The translations under genes and the position numbers were made by a program. This document shows positions 44,362 through 53,243 of a DNA stretch of 64,000 bases, one piece after another. Each line of letters begins with the position of its first letter. Position 1 is the stretch's first letter. The notes below the pieces were generated by a model. The model was not told the origin of the DNA and searched no databases. It saw only the letters and a program-made list of their open reading frames with translations. The stretch lies in contig NZ_CABVHY010000019.1 in the NCBI RefSeq assembly GCF_902497875.1, positions 62,001-126,000 of the forward strand, written 5' to 3'. The stretch comes from Pseudomonas fluorescens. GTDB lineage: Bacteria > Pseudomonadota > Gammaproteobacteria > Pseudomonadales > Pseudomonadaceae.

Positions 44362-46050
44362 ATGCAACCTGATTTCTGGAATGACAAACGCCCGGCCGGC
44401 GTCCCCCTGGATATCGATCTGGGTGCCTACAAGTCGGTGATCGAGGTTTTCGAGCGTTCCTGCAAGAAATTCGCTGACCGCCCGGCGTTCAGCAACATGG
44501 GCGTGACCCTGACGTACGCTGAGCTGGAGCGCTACAGCGCGGCGTTCGCCGGCTACCTGCAAGCGCACACCGATCTGGTGGCTGGCGATCGTATCGCGGT
44601 GCAGATGCCCAATGTCCTGCATTACCCGATTGCCGTGTTCGGCGCCTTGCGCGCCGGGTTGATCGTGGTCAACACCAATCCGCTGTACACCCCGCGGGAG
44701 ATGCGTCATCAGTTCAAGGATTCCGGTGCGCGGGCACTGGTTTACCTGAATATGTTCGGGCAGAAAGTCCAGGAAGTGCTGGCCGATACCGATATCCAGT
44801 ACTTGATCGAAGCGAAGATGGGTGACCTGATGCCTGCCGCCAAGGGCTGGCTGGTCAACACCCTGGTCGACAAAGTGAAGAAGATGGTGCCGGCCTACAA
44901 TTTGCCTCAGGCCATTTCCTTCAAGAGTGCACTGCGTCTGGGTCGGGGGCAGGGCATCAGGCCGCTGAAGGTCAGTCTCGACGATATCGCGGTGCTGCAA
45001 TACACCGGCGGCACCACCGGCCTGGCCAAGGGCGCGATGCTGACCCATGGCAACCTGGTGGCGAACATGCAGCAAGCGCGGGCTTGCCTGTCCCAGCTAA
45101 GTGCCGATGGCCAGCCGCTGCTCAAGGAAGGCCGTGAGGTGATGATCGCGCCGCTGCCGCTGTACCACATCTATGCCTTCACCGCGAATTGCATGTGCAT
45201 GATGGTCACCGGTAACCACAACGTGCTGATCACCAATCCGCGGGACATCGCCGGCTTTATCAAGGAGCTGAAAAACTGGCGCTTCTCGGCGTTGCTGGGG
45301 CTCAACACTCTGTTTGTCGCGCTGATGGATCACCCGGACTTCAAGACCCTGGACTTCTCCAGCCTGAAGCTCACCAACTCCGGCGGTACGGCGCTGGTCA
45401 AGGCCACTGCCGAGCGCTGGCTGGCCATGACCGGTTGCCGCATTACCGAAGGTTACGGGCTGACCGAAACTTCGCCGGTGGCCTGCACCAACCCTTATGG
45501 CGACAAATCGCGGCTGGGTACGGTTGGGCTGCCCGTTCCGGGGACGACCCTGAAGGTCATTGATGACGAGGGCGTCGAGCAGCCGATGGGTGAGCGCGGC
45601 GAGCTCTGCATCAAGGGTCCGCAGATCATGAAAGGCTATTGGCAACAAGCTGAAGCCACGGCGCAGGTCCTCGATGCCGAAGGCTGGTTCAAATCAGGCG
45701 ACATCGCGGTGATCGATCCGGACGGCTTTGTGCGCATCGTCGATCGCAAGAAAGACATGATCATCGTTTCGGGTTTCAACGTGTACCCGAACGAAATCGA
45801 AGATGTGGTCATGGCTCACCCGAAAGTTGCCAACTGCGCAGTGATCGGTGTGCCGGACGATCGTTCGGGAGAGGCGGTGAAGTTGTTTGTGGTCGCGCGC
45901 GAGGCGGGCGTCAGCCTTGAAGAGCTGAAGGCTTACTGCAAGGAAAACTTTACCGGTTACAAAGTACCGAAACATATCGTGCTGCGTGATTCGCTGCCGA
46001 TGACCCCGGTGGGCAAGATCCTGCGGCGGGAGTTGCGCGATATCGCCTGA
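44362..46050 (+). CDS. fadD2: Long-chain fatty acid-CoA ligase FadD2
   Basis: This 562-residue adenylate-forming enzyme activates fatty acids to acyl-CoA. The ATP loop YTGGTTGLAKGAMLTH, the GYGLTETSP motif, the KSGDIAVIDPDGF hinge and the C-terminal PVGKILRRELR lysine are all present. It is divergent from the hydrolase and followed by a terminator and a paralogue. AACAAAAACA beside the ATG resembles a Crc/Hfq target. Confidence 0.95.
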   Translation: MQPDFWNDKRPAGVPLDIDLGAYKSVIEVFERSCKKFADRPAFSNMGVTLTYAELERYSAAFAGYLQAHTDLVAGDRIAVQMPNVLHYPIAVFGALRAGLIVVNTNPLYTPREMRHQFKDSGARALVYLNMFGQKVQEVLADTDIQYLIEAKMGDLMPAAKGWLVNTLVDKVKKMVPAYNLPQAISFKSALRLGRGQGIRPLKVSLDDIAVLQYTGGTTGLAKGAMLTHGNLVANMQQARACLSQLSADGQPLLKEGREVMIAPLPLYHIYAFTANCMCMMVTGNHNVLITNPRDIAGFIKELKNWRFSALLGLNTLFVALMDHPDFKTLDFSSLKLTNSGGTALVKATAERWLAMTGCRITEGYGLTETSPVACTNPYGDKSRLGTVGLPVPGTTLKVIDDEGVEQPMGERGELCIKGPQIMKGYWQQAEATAQVLDAEGWFKSGDIAVIDPDGFVRIVDRKKDMIIVSGFNVYPNEIEDVVMAHPKVANCAVIGVPDDRSGEAVKLFVVAREAGVSLEELKAYCKENFTGYKVPKHIVLRDSLPMTPVGKILRRELRDIA

Positions 46051-46089
46051 TCAGGTGTTGTTGAGATCGGATTTTCACGGCCGCTTTAA

Positions 46090-46117
46090 AAGATCGTCCG
46101 AACGCGGACGATCTTTT
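46090..46117 (+). terminator. Rho-independent terminator after fadD2
   Basis: An 11-bp stem, AAGATCGTCCG/CGGACGATCTT, with an AACG tetraloop is followed by TT. It suggests fadD1 has its own promoter in the remaining ~260 nt before 46378, an AT-rich stretch. Confidence 0.88.
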
Positions 46118-46377
46118 GCTTTTAAAACGCCCATTTTAGAGGCTTTAGAGGCTTTATAGAATTTTTACTCTAAAAATGACTACTTATATGTCTTGAGTCA
46201 TTATTGTGACTGTATAGACCTTGTTTGGCTCTAGTCGACCCCTGGCAAAGCTGCTACTCTCGGCCCGCTTTGTGACTTCTCGGCTTGAATAAAAGCCAGA
46301 TTCACCAATAAAACACACACCAATAATAATCGCATCAAATGCGGTGATGAACTCGCGTTGCTGAGGAGTGGGCTTCC

Positions 46378-48069
46378 ATGAACGAAAACTTTTGGAAGGA
46401 TAAATACCCGGCTGGAATTGCTGCTGATATCAATCCAGATGAGTATCCGAATATTCAGGCGGTGTTGAAGCAATCGTGCCAACGCTTTGCCAACAAACCG
46501 GCCTTTAGCAACCTCGGCAAGACGCTCACCTATGGTGAACTGTACGAACTCTCAGGCGCTTTTGCCGCTTATCTGCAACAGCATACCGACTTGCAACCCG
46601 GTGATCGAATCGCCGTGCAGTTGCCAAACCTGTTGCAATACCCGATCGCCGTGTTTGGTGCCATTCGCGCCGGTTTGATCGTGGTTAACACCAACCCGCT
46701 ATACACCGCGCGGGAAATGGAACACCAATTCAACGACTCCGGCGCCAAGGCACTGGTGTGCCTGGCCAACATGGCGTATCTGGCGCAAACGGTGGTTCCC
46801 AAGACCTCGGTCAAGCATGTGATCGTTACCGAAGTGGGCGATTTGCTGCCGCCCCTCAAACGCCTGCTGGTCAATAGCGTCATCAAGTATGTGAAGAAGA
46901 TGGTCCCGGCCTACCACTTGCCCAAGGCCATCAAGTTCAACGAGGTGTTGAGCAAAGGCCGTGGCCGTCCGGTCAAAGAAGCCAACCCTGCCAGCGGCGA
47001 CGTCGCGGTGCTGCAATACACCGGTGGCACCACCGGCGTGGCCAAGGGCGCGATGCTCACCCACCGCAACCTGGTGGCGAACATGCTGCAATGCAAGGCG
47101 CTGATGGGCTCCAACCTCAATGAAGGCTGCGAGATCCTGATCACCCCATTGCCGCTGTACCACATCTATGCCTTCACCTTTCATTGCATGGCAATGATGC
47201 TGATCGGCAACCACAACATCCTGATCAGCAACCCGCGCGACCTGACAGCAATGGTCAAGGAACTGTCCAACTGGAAGTTCAGCGGCTTTGTCGGCTTGAA
47301 TACGCTGTTTGTCGCGCTGTGCAACAACGAGGCATTCCGCAAGCTGGACTTCTCGGCGCTGAAAATCACCTTGTCTGGCGGCATGGCCTTGCAACTGGCC
47401 GCTGCCGAGCGCTGGAAAGCGGTCACCGGTTGCTCGATTTGCGAAGGTTACGGCATGACCGAAACCAGCCCGGTGGCCACGGTTAATCCGATCCAGAACA
47501 TCCAGATCGGTACCATTGGTATTCCGGTGCCGTCGACCCTGTGCAAAGTCATAACCGATGATGGCGTCGAACTGGCGTTGGGCGAAGTGGGCGAGCTGTG
47601 TGTCAAGGGGCCGCAAGTCATGAAGGGCTACTGGCAGCGCCAGGACGCCACCGATGAAATCCTCGACAGCGAAGGCTGGTTGAAGACTGGCGATATCGCG
47701 ATCATCCAGCCAGATGGCTACATGCGCATCGTCGATCGCAAGAAAGACATGATTCTGGTCTCCGGTTTCAACGTCTATCCGAACGAGATGGAAGACGTGC
47801 TGGCAACCCTGCCGGGCGTGTTGCAGTGCGCAGCGATTGGCGTGCCGGACCCGAAGTCGGGCGAAGCGATCAAGATTTTCATCGTCGCCAAGCCGGGCGT
47901 GACCTTGACCAAGGAGCAGGTGATGGAGCACATGCGCGCCAACGTCACCGGCTACAAAGTGCCGAGAGCCGTTGAATTCCGCGACGCGCTGCCGACCACC
48001 AACGTCGGCAAGATCCTGCGCCGTGAATTGCGCGATGAAGAGCTGAAGAAGCTTGTCGCGGTGAAGTAG
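46378..48069 (+). CDS. fadD1: Long-chain fatty acid-CoA ligase FadD1
   Basis: This 563-residue paralogue of FadD2 is collinear throughout. It has YTGGTTGVAKGAMLTH, GYGMTETSP, KTGDIAIIQPDGY and NVGKILRREL. It activates long-chain fatty acids for beta-oxidation. It lies in tandem with fadD2 but is separated by a terminator and 327 nt, so the two are probably regulated apart. A GAGGAG ribosome binding site precedes the ATG. Confidence 0.95.
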   Translation: MNENFWKDKYPAGIAADINPDEYPNIQAVLKQSCQRFANKPAFSNLGKTLTYGELYELSGAFAAYLQQHTDLQPGDRIAVQLPNLLQYPIAVFGAIRAGLIVVNTNPLYTAREMEHQFNDSGAKALVCLANMAYLAQTVVPKTSVKHVIVTEVGDLLPPLKRLLVNSVIKYVKKMVPAYHLPKAIKFNEVLSKGRGRPVKEANPASGDVAVLQYTGGTTGVAKGAMLTHRNLVANMLQCKALMGSNLNEGCEILITPLPLYHIYAFTFHCMAMMLIGNHNILISNPRDLTAMVKELSNWKFSGFVGLNTLFVALCNNEAFRKLDFSALKITLSGGMALQLAAAERWKAVTGCSICEGYGMTETSPVATVNPIQNIQIGTIGIPVPSTLCKVITDDGVELALGEVGELCVKGPQVMKGYWQRQDATDEILDSEGWLKTGDIAIIQPDGYMRIVDRKKDMILVSGFNVYPNEMEDVLATLPGVLQCAAIGVPDPKSGEAIKIFIVAKPGVTLTKEQVMEHMRANVTGYKVPRAVEFRDALPTTNVGKILRRELRDEELKKLVAVK

Positions 48070-48085
48070 TTCAGCTGCAAACATG

Positions 48086-48109
48086 AAGCCCGCCAAGTGC
48101 GGGCTTTTT
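48086..48109 (+). terminator. Rho-independent terminator after fadD1
   Basis: The hairpin AAGCCCGC/GCGGGCTT with a 5-nt loop runs into a T tract between the convergent fadD1 and 48115 genes. Confidence 0.9.
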
Positions 48110-48114
48110 GCTGT

Positions 48115-48606
48115 TTAGCGTTTGCCTTTTACGCAGCCTCTCTCATTGAATACGATCAGAGCGCTACGACCTTTCCTGGCGTCGTAGCGATAGCTCGTGG
48201 TCGCATTTCGAATGCTGATTTTGTCGGGCTTGCCCAGTGCGCTTTCGACGTCCTTCTGGCTCATGCCCGGGACGATTCGCTGATTGATGATCGCCTGGCG
48301 GCGCTCTTTGGCGATGAGCAGGTTTCCACAACCGTCATCGGATTGTCCGACGATGACCAGCGGTTCATTGGCAGATTTCGTACGGAATGTTTCCTGTGGG
48401 CGACTCTTCAGGGCAGTTGACTTGCTGCCGCCCGGTACCGGATTGCCTGCTTTTTGAATCAGCAAGGTCTCGTGCGACGCACACCCCAGGGTGGTGAAGG
48501 TGACGTGGCCGACGGCATTTTCACAGCGCTGCACATCCGTGGCGTTTGCTTGCAACACCAGCCAGGGCAGGGTGAAACACAAGAGCGAGGTCTTTTTCAA
48601 TGACAT
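48115..48606 (-). CDS. Hypothetical exported protein
   Basis: This 163-residue protein has a signal peptide (LLCFTLPWLVLQANA, cleavage near residue 22), two cysteine pairs in the mature chain, and a C-terminal region, VPGMSQKDVESALGKPDKI, that resembles the SmpA/OmlA lipoprotein fold. No lipobox is seen, so it is probably periplasmic. Its function is unknown. It converges on fadD1 and is otherwise alone. Confidence 0.8.
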   Translation of the reverse strand: MSLKKTSLLCFTLPWLVLQANATDVQRCENAVGHVTFTTLGCASHETLLIQKAGNPVPGGSKSTALKSRPQETFRTKSANEPLVIVGQSDDGCGNLLIAKERRQAIINQRIVPGMSQKDVESALGKPDKISIRNATTSYRYDARKGRSALIVFNERGCVKGKR

Positions 48607-48925
48607 GCGGCGTCCTCCATGACGGTCCCGAATAAGGGTAGACAGTACTTTTTACCTCTCCCTTGTGTTTTCTTTTCTGGATGAGTCGTCGCAGCTCTAT
48701 AGATTCGGACAGCGCTCAGGTTTGCATCGCAAGCGCTTGTTCTTGCCAAGATTTTTTAACGTTAAAAGACCGCAAGCGGTGTATCATTGCGCCCGTCAGC
48801 CCCGCCGGGGCTTGTGGAATACCTCCATGGACTTACCCAGTAGTTACTCAGTACCTCGTTTTTACAATCATGAATTGACTGATTGATCTTCCGGCGTGCC
48901 CCGCTGCTGGGAGTGGAGTTCGCCT
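48607..48925. other. Intergenic region upstream of mgtE
   Basis: This 319-nt gap between divergent genes must hold promoters for both. I see no repeat, tRNA or recognisable riboswitch; a short GCCCCGCCGGGGC hairpin near 48800 is the only clear structure. Confidence 0.5.
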
Positions 48926-50368
48926 ATGTCTGAAGTTGAAGTAAAGAAAACGCAAGAAAGCCTGCAAGACCGCCTCGCTCAAGTCGTCGAGCTGCTGCAT
49001 CGCCAGCGAGTGGTCGAAGACCTGACTCATCGCCAGGAAGGTCATCATCAAGATCGGGTCGAGAACCTGGTCCACCGGCAAAACCTGGTCGAATTGCAGC
49101 GCAAGCTCGACGACCTGCACTCCGCCGACGTTGCCTACATCCTTGAAGCCTTGCCGCTCGAAGAGCGTCTGACGGTCTGGCAACTGGTCAAGGCCGAGCG
49201 CGACGGCGACATCCTCCTTGAAGTCTCCGACTCCGTTCGGGAAACGCTGATCGCCGATATGGAGGATCACGAGATCCTGGCGGCCGCCAAGGAAATGGAT
49301 GCCGACGAACTCGCTGACCTGGCGTCCGAGCTGCCGCGAGACGTCGTCCACGAACTGATGGAAACCCTCGATAGTCAGCAGCGTGAGCGTGTGCGCTCGG
49401 CGTTGTCCTATGACGAGGATCAGGTCGGCGCATTGATGGACTTCGAGATGGTGACTATCCGTGAGGATGTCAGCCTTGAAGTGGTGTTGCGTTACCTGCG
49501 TCGACTAAAAGAGCTGCCGAGCCATACCGACAAACTGTTCGTGGTTGATTACGACGGCGTGCTCAAGGGCGTGCTGCCGATCAAACGCCTGCTGGTCAAT
49601 GATCCGGACAAGCAAGTGTCGGAAGTGATGGCCAGCGATACGGTGAGCTTCCATCCGGACGAAGATGTATACGACGCCGCCCAGGCGTTCGAGCGTTATG
49701 ACTTGATTTCGGCGCCAGTGGTCGACAAGAACGGCAAGCTGATCGGCCGTCTGACCATCGATGAAATGGTCGACCTGATTCGTGAAGAGAGTGAAAACGA
49801 AGTCCTCAACATGGCGGGTCTGCGTGAAGAGGAAGATATTTTTGCTTCAGTCTGGAAGTCCCTGCGCAACCGCTGGGCCTGGCTGGCGATCAACCTGATT
49901 ACCGCCTTTGTTGCCTCCCGGGTGATCGGGCTGTTCGAAGGCTCCATCGAGAAACTGGTGGCCCTGGCCGCATTGATGCCGATTGTTGCCGGTATCGGTG
50001 GCAACTCGGGTAACCAGACGATCACCATGATCGTGCGCGCCATGGCGCTGGATCAGGTCAGCACCGGCAATACTTCGCGGCTGATGCGTAAAGAATTGGC
50101 GGTCGGCTTGATCAATGGCCTGGTCTGGGGCGGGGTGATCGGCGTGGTGGCTTATCTGCTCTACGGCAGCTGGTCGCTGGGTGTGGTAATGACCGCGGCG
50201 ATGACCCTCAATCTGTTGCTGGCGGCACTGATGGGGGTCTTGATCCCCATGACCCTGGCGCGGGTAGGTCGCGATCCGGCAATGGGCGCGAGCGTGATGA
50301 TCACCGCCGTGACCGACAGTGGCGGGTTCTTTATCTTTCTGGGGCTGGCAACGATTTTCCTGCTCTGA
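48926..50368 (+). CDS. mgtE: Magnesium transporter MgtE
   Basis: This 480-residue Mg2+ channel has an N-terminal MgtE superhelical domain, two CBS domains (about 150-275, with SAPVVDKNGKLIGRLTIDEM) and a C-terminal five-helix pore (PIVAGIGGNSGNQT). Magnesium bound at the cytoplasmic domains closes the pore. The start at MSEVEVKKTQESLQD follows GGAG; an upstream in-frame GTG adds unmatched residues. Confidence 0.95.
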   Translation: MSEVEVKKTQESLQDRLAQVVELLHRQRVVEDLTHRQEGHHQDRVENLVHRQNLVELQRKLDDLHSADVAYILEALPLEERLTVWQLVKAERDGDILLEVSDSVRETLIADMEDHEILAAAKEMDADELADLASELPRDVVHELMETLDSQQRERVRSALSYDEDQVGALMDFEMVTIREDVSLEVVLRYLRRLKELPSHTDKLFVVDYDGVLKGVLPIKRLLVNDPDKQVSEVMASDTVSFHPDEDVYDAAQAFERYDLISAPVVDKNGKLIGRLTIDEMVDLIREESENEVLNMAGLREEEDIFASVWKSLRNRWAWLAINLITAFVASRVIGLFEGSIEKLVALAALMPIVAGIGGNSGNQTITMIVRAMALDQVSTGNTSRLMRKELAVGLINGLVWGGVIGVVAYLLYGSWSLGVVMTAAMTLNLLLAALMGVLIPMTLARVGRDPAMGASVMITAVTDSGGFFIFLGLATIFLL

Positions 50369-50481
50369 GTCCTCTTTGCGCAGCCTTGCCGGATGGCGGG
50401 CTGCGCGAATTTCCTGCTATCCACCTTCGATTAGTCTGTACTGATGTTCTCTGCAGTGGCTGGCCGCGTCGGATTTCAGGC

Positions 50482-50507
50482 AAAAAAAAGCCAGCGCGAG
50501 GCTGGCT
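50482..50507 (-). terminator. Rho-independent terminator after amrZ
   Basis: On the minus strand the stem GCCAGC/GCTGGC with a 5-nt loop is followed by eight T. It lies 17 nt past the amrZ stop. Confidence 0.9.
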
Positions 50508-50523
50508 GGGCTTGCAGGATGAA

Positions 50524-50850
50524 TCAGGAGGCGTCAGTTGCCATCTCAGTGTCATGAGCGATCAGTGATACCAGTGCGTTTTGCTGACGGTGGGAAAGCT
50601 GGCGGAAACGTTGAAGCAGTTCACGTTCATGCAGTGACAGCTCAGGGCTGTCCAGGCGCATGCTCAACTCTTCGCCCAACGCGCCTTCTTGAATAAGACT
50701 TTGCTCCATGCGCGCGATGATTTCAGAGTTCATGCTGCGATGATGATTGCGAGCCACCTCGGCGATGCGTTCACGCATTCCATCGGGCAGACGCACGACG
50801 AACTTGTCAGCCGTACGGCTGGAATAAATTGCCTGTTTCAATGGGCGCAT
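50524..50850 (-). CDS. amrZ: Ribbon-helix-helix regulator AmrZ
   Basis: This 108-residue Arc/MetJ-type DNA-binding protein begins MRPLKQAIYSSRTADKFVVR. The strand-helix-helix module RTADKFVVRLPDGMRERIAEV is followed by HHRSMNSEIIARMEQSL, and the tetramerising C terminus contains HERELLQRFRQLSHRQQNAL. Length and sequence are those of P. aeruginosa AmrZ, which controls alginate, motility, iron and c-di-GMP genes. It is monocistronic; autorepression is known in the family. Confidence 0.97.
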   Translation of the reverse strand: MRPLKQAIYSSRTADKFVVRLPDGMRERIAEVARNHHRSMNSEIIARMEQSLIQEGALGEELSMRLDSPELSLHERELLQRFRQLSHRQQNALVSLIAHDTEMATDAS

Positions 50851-51185
50851 ATATTTAACCGGTTAGTTCAGGGGAGCGGTTTTCGGAATTGGCCGCAAGA
50901 TGTCTGTTAGGACAAGCTTTCCTGCCAAATGTTCAACCTGAATAGTTCAGAGGCCCGCATCATGCCTCCAAATGCCAGATCGTTGGCGTCAATTCTGTGA
51001 CAAATATTGAGCTGGGTAAAGGCGTTATGCCAGCACCCAATATCAGAAATGCGAACTGGTTTGAAAAGCTGGCCCCATCCCGCATTTCTAACCGCTTCCT
51101 CTTGCTCGTCAGGAGACGTTTTAAGCCTCCGCGCGCACATTATGCGGATACGATCGTTTATCCTTCTTATATAGGATAGTGGCAA
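50851..51185. other. Intergenic region between amrZ and phnN
   Basis: This 335-nt divergent gap contains no credible gene. A small inverted repeat, ATCCT-N8-AGGAT, lies just before the phnN start. AmrZ sites may be present, but I cannot define one. Confidence 0.45.
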
Positions 51186-51815
51186 ATGGCCGATTTACTA
51201 GGCAGTCAAGCGACAAGAAACGTCATCGAGATGCCGGGCAGGCTAATCTATCTGATGGGCCCGTCAGGAGCCGGCAAGGACAGCCTGATAGACGCATCCC
51301 GCGAGCCTTTGCGCAGGCTTGGCTGTGAGGTGGTGCGACGGGTGATCACCCGCTCGGCCGAGTCGATGGGGGAAGATGCCCTGGGGGTTTCTCAAGCGGA
51401 ATTCGAGCGACTTTGCGAGCAAGGTGGTTTCGCCTTGCACTGGCACGCCAACGCTCTGGATTACGGAATACCGGTACAGATCAATCAATGGCTGGACAGC
51501 GGGCGCCATGTGTTGGTCAACGGCTCTCGAGAACATTTGCCCGAAGCGCGCAAGCGTTACCCGAGCTTGCTAGCTGTTTTGCTGACGGTGCAGAGCGAAG
51601 TCTTGCGCCAGCGCCTGACTCAGCGCGGGCGTGAAAGCACCGATGAGATCGAAGCGAGGCTACGGCGCAATGAACTGTTTCTCGCCAATGGATCTTCAGG
51701 TAACGCAACCGCAGTCCGGCGCCTGGATAATTCGGGCGAGTTGTCCGCCACCGTCGACCATTTCCTCGGGCTGCTGGAGCAGGAGGGGATCAACGTAAAA
51801 CCGGATCGAACTTGA
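51186..51815 (+). CDS. phnN: Ribose 1,5-bisphosphate phosphokinase PhnN
   Basis: PhnN makes PRPP from ribose 1,5-bisphosphate and ATP. The P-loop is MGPSGAGKDS, and the guanylate-kinase-like fold is evident (RRVITRSAES, LVNGSREHLPEARKRYP). Starting at 51186 gives 209 residues; an internal ATG at 51231 would give 194, nearer the family length, but it has a poorer ribosome binding site. No phosphonate-degradation genes lie nearby, so it is an orphan. Its 3' end overlaps the convergent small gene by 26 nt. Confidence 0.88.
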   Translation: MADLLGSQATRNVIEMPGRLIYLMGPSGAGKDSLIDASREPLRRLGCEVVRRVITRSAESMGEDALGVSQAEFERLCEQGGFALHWHANALDYGIPVQINQWLDSGRHVLVNGSREHLPEARKRYPSLLAVLLTVQSEVLRQRLTQRGRESTDEIEARLRRNELFLANGSSGNATAVRRLDNSGELSATVDHFLGLLEQEGINVKPDRT

Positions 51816-51969
51816 TTCTGCGGCCGGCAATCAGCGCCAGAATGAAACAACCGGCAAAGACTCCGAAAGCAATCATCGGCAGAGAGCTGGCGTCTTTTCC
51901 GGTCAGGAATAGATTCAAAACAGCGCTGAGTAATGCCAGAATCAAAAATGCCGCGGCTGGTTTTGACAT
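51790..51969 (-). CDS. Small two-helix membrane protein
   Basis: This 59-residue protein has two hydrophobic segments (AAAFLILALLSAVLNLFL and LPMIAFGVFAGCFILALIAG) and a basic tail (RRIKFDPVLR). A good AGGAG lies 6 nt before MSKPAAAF; an upstream in-frame ATG is ignored. Function is unknown. It converges on and overlaps the phnN 3' end. Confidence 0.75.
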   Translation of the reverse strand: MSKPAAAFLILALLSAVLNLFLTGKDASSLPMIAFGVFAGCFILALIAGRRIKFDPVLR

Positions 51970-51991
51970 GCTCTGCTCCTGATGAGGTGAT

Positions 51992-52225
51992 TCAAAATAC
52001 CCAGCTTTGCGAAGGTTGACTGTTGCTTCGCTCGACCTGGATATCCCGCGCAATCCGGGTTGAATCAAGCGCGTGGTCGCTCACCACTGCCGGCGTTGGT
52101 GCTTGATGATGTGGGTAATGGGCGGTGGTTGATGCCAGCTGACCAGCACTGCCATCCGCTTGAAACTGAAAAACCACCACAACAGCCAATGCGAGTGCAT
52201 TGAGGAGCAAGAGGGCGCTGTTCAT
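51992..52225 (-). CDS. Small membrane-anchored protein
   Basis: This 77-residue protein has one N-terminal hydrophobic helix (ALLLLNALALAVVVVFQF) and a polar, histidine-rich tail ending QPSQSWVF. GGAG lies 8 nt before the chosen ATG. It is 22 nt upstream of the next small membrane gene and probably co-transcribed. I do not recognise it. Confidence 0.7.
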   Translation of the reverse strand: MNSALLLLNALALAVVVVFQFQADGSAGQLASTTAHYPHHQAPTPAVVSDHALDSTRIARDIQVERSNSQPSQSWVF

Positions 52226-52520
52226 AGCGATGTCTCCGTTGTTTCTTGTAACGGTAATCAAGCAGTGCTCATGCCAAAGCTTTAACGTCTATTAAATCCT
52301 TTAAAAACAGTGGCTTAGGTTGTTTTTCCAAAGAGTGTTCATTGCATTTTGCAATGATGGCTTTTTGGGATGATGCAATTTGCACGATCGCCGATGTCGG
52401 CAGTCCCACGCCAGCGTTGGCCTACACTTAAAAAGCCTAAGGACGACATGACAAAAGCAGCCTTGGCCGTTAACATGCTCGCCGTCCCTCGCGCCGCACG
52501 GTTCACTGCGGTCGCCATTT
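52226..52520. other. Intergenic region upstream of tRNA-Arg
   Basis: This 295-nt gap holds the tRNA promoter and the divergent promoter of the small membrane genes. A TTGCATTTTGCAA-like dyad lies near 52340. No gene is convincing. Confidence 0.5.
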
Positions 52521-52597
52521 GTCTCAGTAGCTCAATTGGATAGAGCATCCCCCTCCTAAGGGGAAGGTTGGCAGTTCGAACCTGCCCTGGGACACCA
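52521..52597 (+). tRNA. tRNA-Arg (CCT anticodon)
   Basis: The 77-nt cloverleaf is complete. The acceptor is GTCTCAG/CTGGGAC with one wobble pair; the D-arm is GCTC/GAGC; the anticodon stem TCCCC/GGGGA encloses loop CTCCTAA (anticodon CCT); the T-arm is GGCAG/CTGCC with TTCGAAC. The CCA end is encoded. This tRNA is a known island integration site in Pseudomonas, and accessory genes start right after it. Confidence 0.95.
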
Positions 52598-52719
52598 TAT
52601 AAATAGCGCAGCTCGGGTTGTCTGCGTTACTAAGCTCGTTTCTGAAGGGGGCAATAAGGGGGCAAAATGCATTCCTTGGTGCTTGCCGGGCTGCCAGTCG
52701 GATGGCTGGCGTTTGATAG

Positions 52720-52735
52720 CTGGACTAGAGTCCAG
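52720..52735. promoter_or_regulatory. Palindrome upstream of the toxin-antitoxin-like pair
   Basis: CTGGACT-AG-AGTCCAG has perfect 7-bp arms and lies about 40 nt before the antitoxin-like gene. Autoregulatory operators sit in this position in toxin-antitoxin operons. Binding is inferred. Confidence 0.4.
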
Positions 52736-52776
52736 TGTATTTCCCCTACAGATAGAATCACTGCCAGAGGTTTTTT

Positions 52777-52962
52777 ATGCAGGCCAAGACATTGCGACTT
52801 GATGAGTTCCGCGAGAACCAGCGTCTTTCGTATGCTGAGGCTGCTACGCGTATTCACCAGGCAGCCCAAGCTGTATCCCAAGACAAAAGGTCAGCTAAAA
52901 CCTTCCTCCAACGGATTGGTATAGTCGATCAAAAAGGCGAGCTCAACGAAGCCTATCGTTGA
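52777..52962 (+). CDS. Small protein, possible antitoxin partner
   Basis: This 61-residue, mostly helical, charged protein (RLDEFRENQRLSYAEAATRI) ends KGELNEAYR. Its TGA overlaps the ATG of a toxin-like gene, the arrangement typical of antitoxin-toxin pairs. No helix-turn-helix is certain. I do not recognise the family firmly. AGAGG before the ATG is a plausible ribosome binding site. Confidence 0.6.
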   Translation: MQAKTLRLDEFRENQRLSYAEAATRIHQAAQAVSQDKRSAKTFLQRIGIVDQKGELNEAYR

Positions 52963-53243
52963 TGTATCAGCTTCTTCCCTCGTTCGTCCTAGGATTTCAT
53001 GGGTGTGACCGAGAGACAGGCGAGATGGTGCTTTCCGGCAACACTCAGCTGAATCCCAGCAAAAACTCATACGACTGGCTCGGCAAAGGCGTTTATTTCT
53101 GGGAGAACAATCCAGAGCGAGCGCTGAGCTACCGACGAAGTTTTCCATCGAAGAGAACGCGTCATGATCAGTGGCGTTCTTCAGTTGGCGGAGCGATCCA
53201 TACGCTGTGTCATGACCCCTCGTGCGGAAATCGACCACATTGA
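52962..53243 (+). pseudogene. Truncated toxin-like (ADP-ribosyltransferase-like) gene
   Basis: The first ~57 residues (FVLGFHGCDRETGEMVLSG, then YDWLGKGVYFWENNPERALSY) belong to a family of small proteins with a PARP/ADP-ribosyltransferase-like start, GFHGCD and GKGVYFW. After about 53131 the reading becomes foreign, running out of frame through the 5' end of the CBS gene. The 3' part of the toxin is therefore deleted. The reading-frame end at 53243 has no biological meaning. Family assignment is from memory and tentative. Confidence 0.65.

Noticed and set aside
50907..51185. Minus-strand open frame of 92 codons upstream of phnN
   Set aside because: No family resemblance or good ribosome binding site; it occupies the expected promoter gap.
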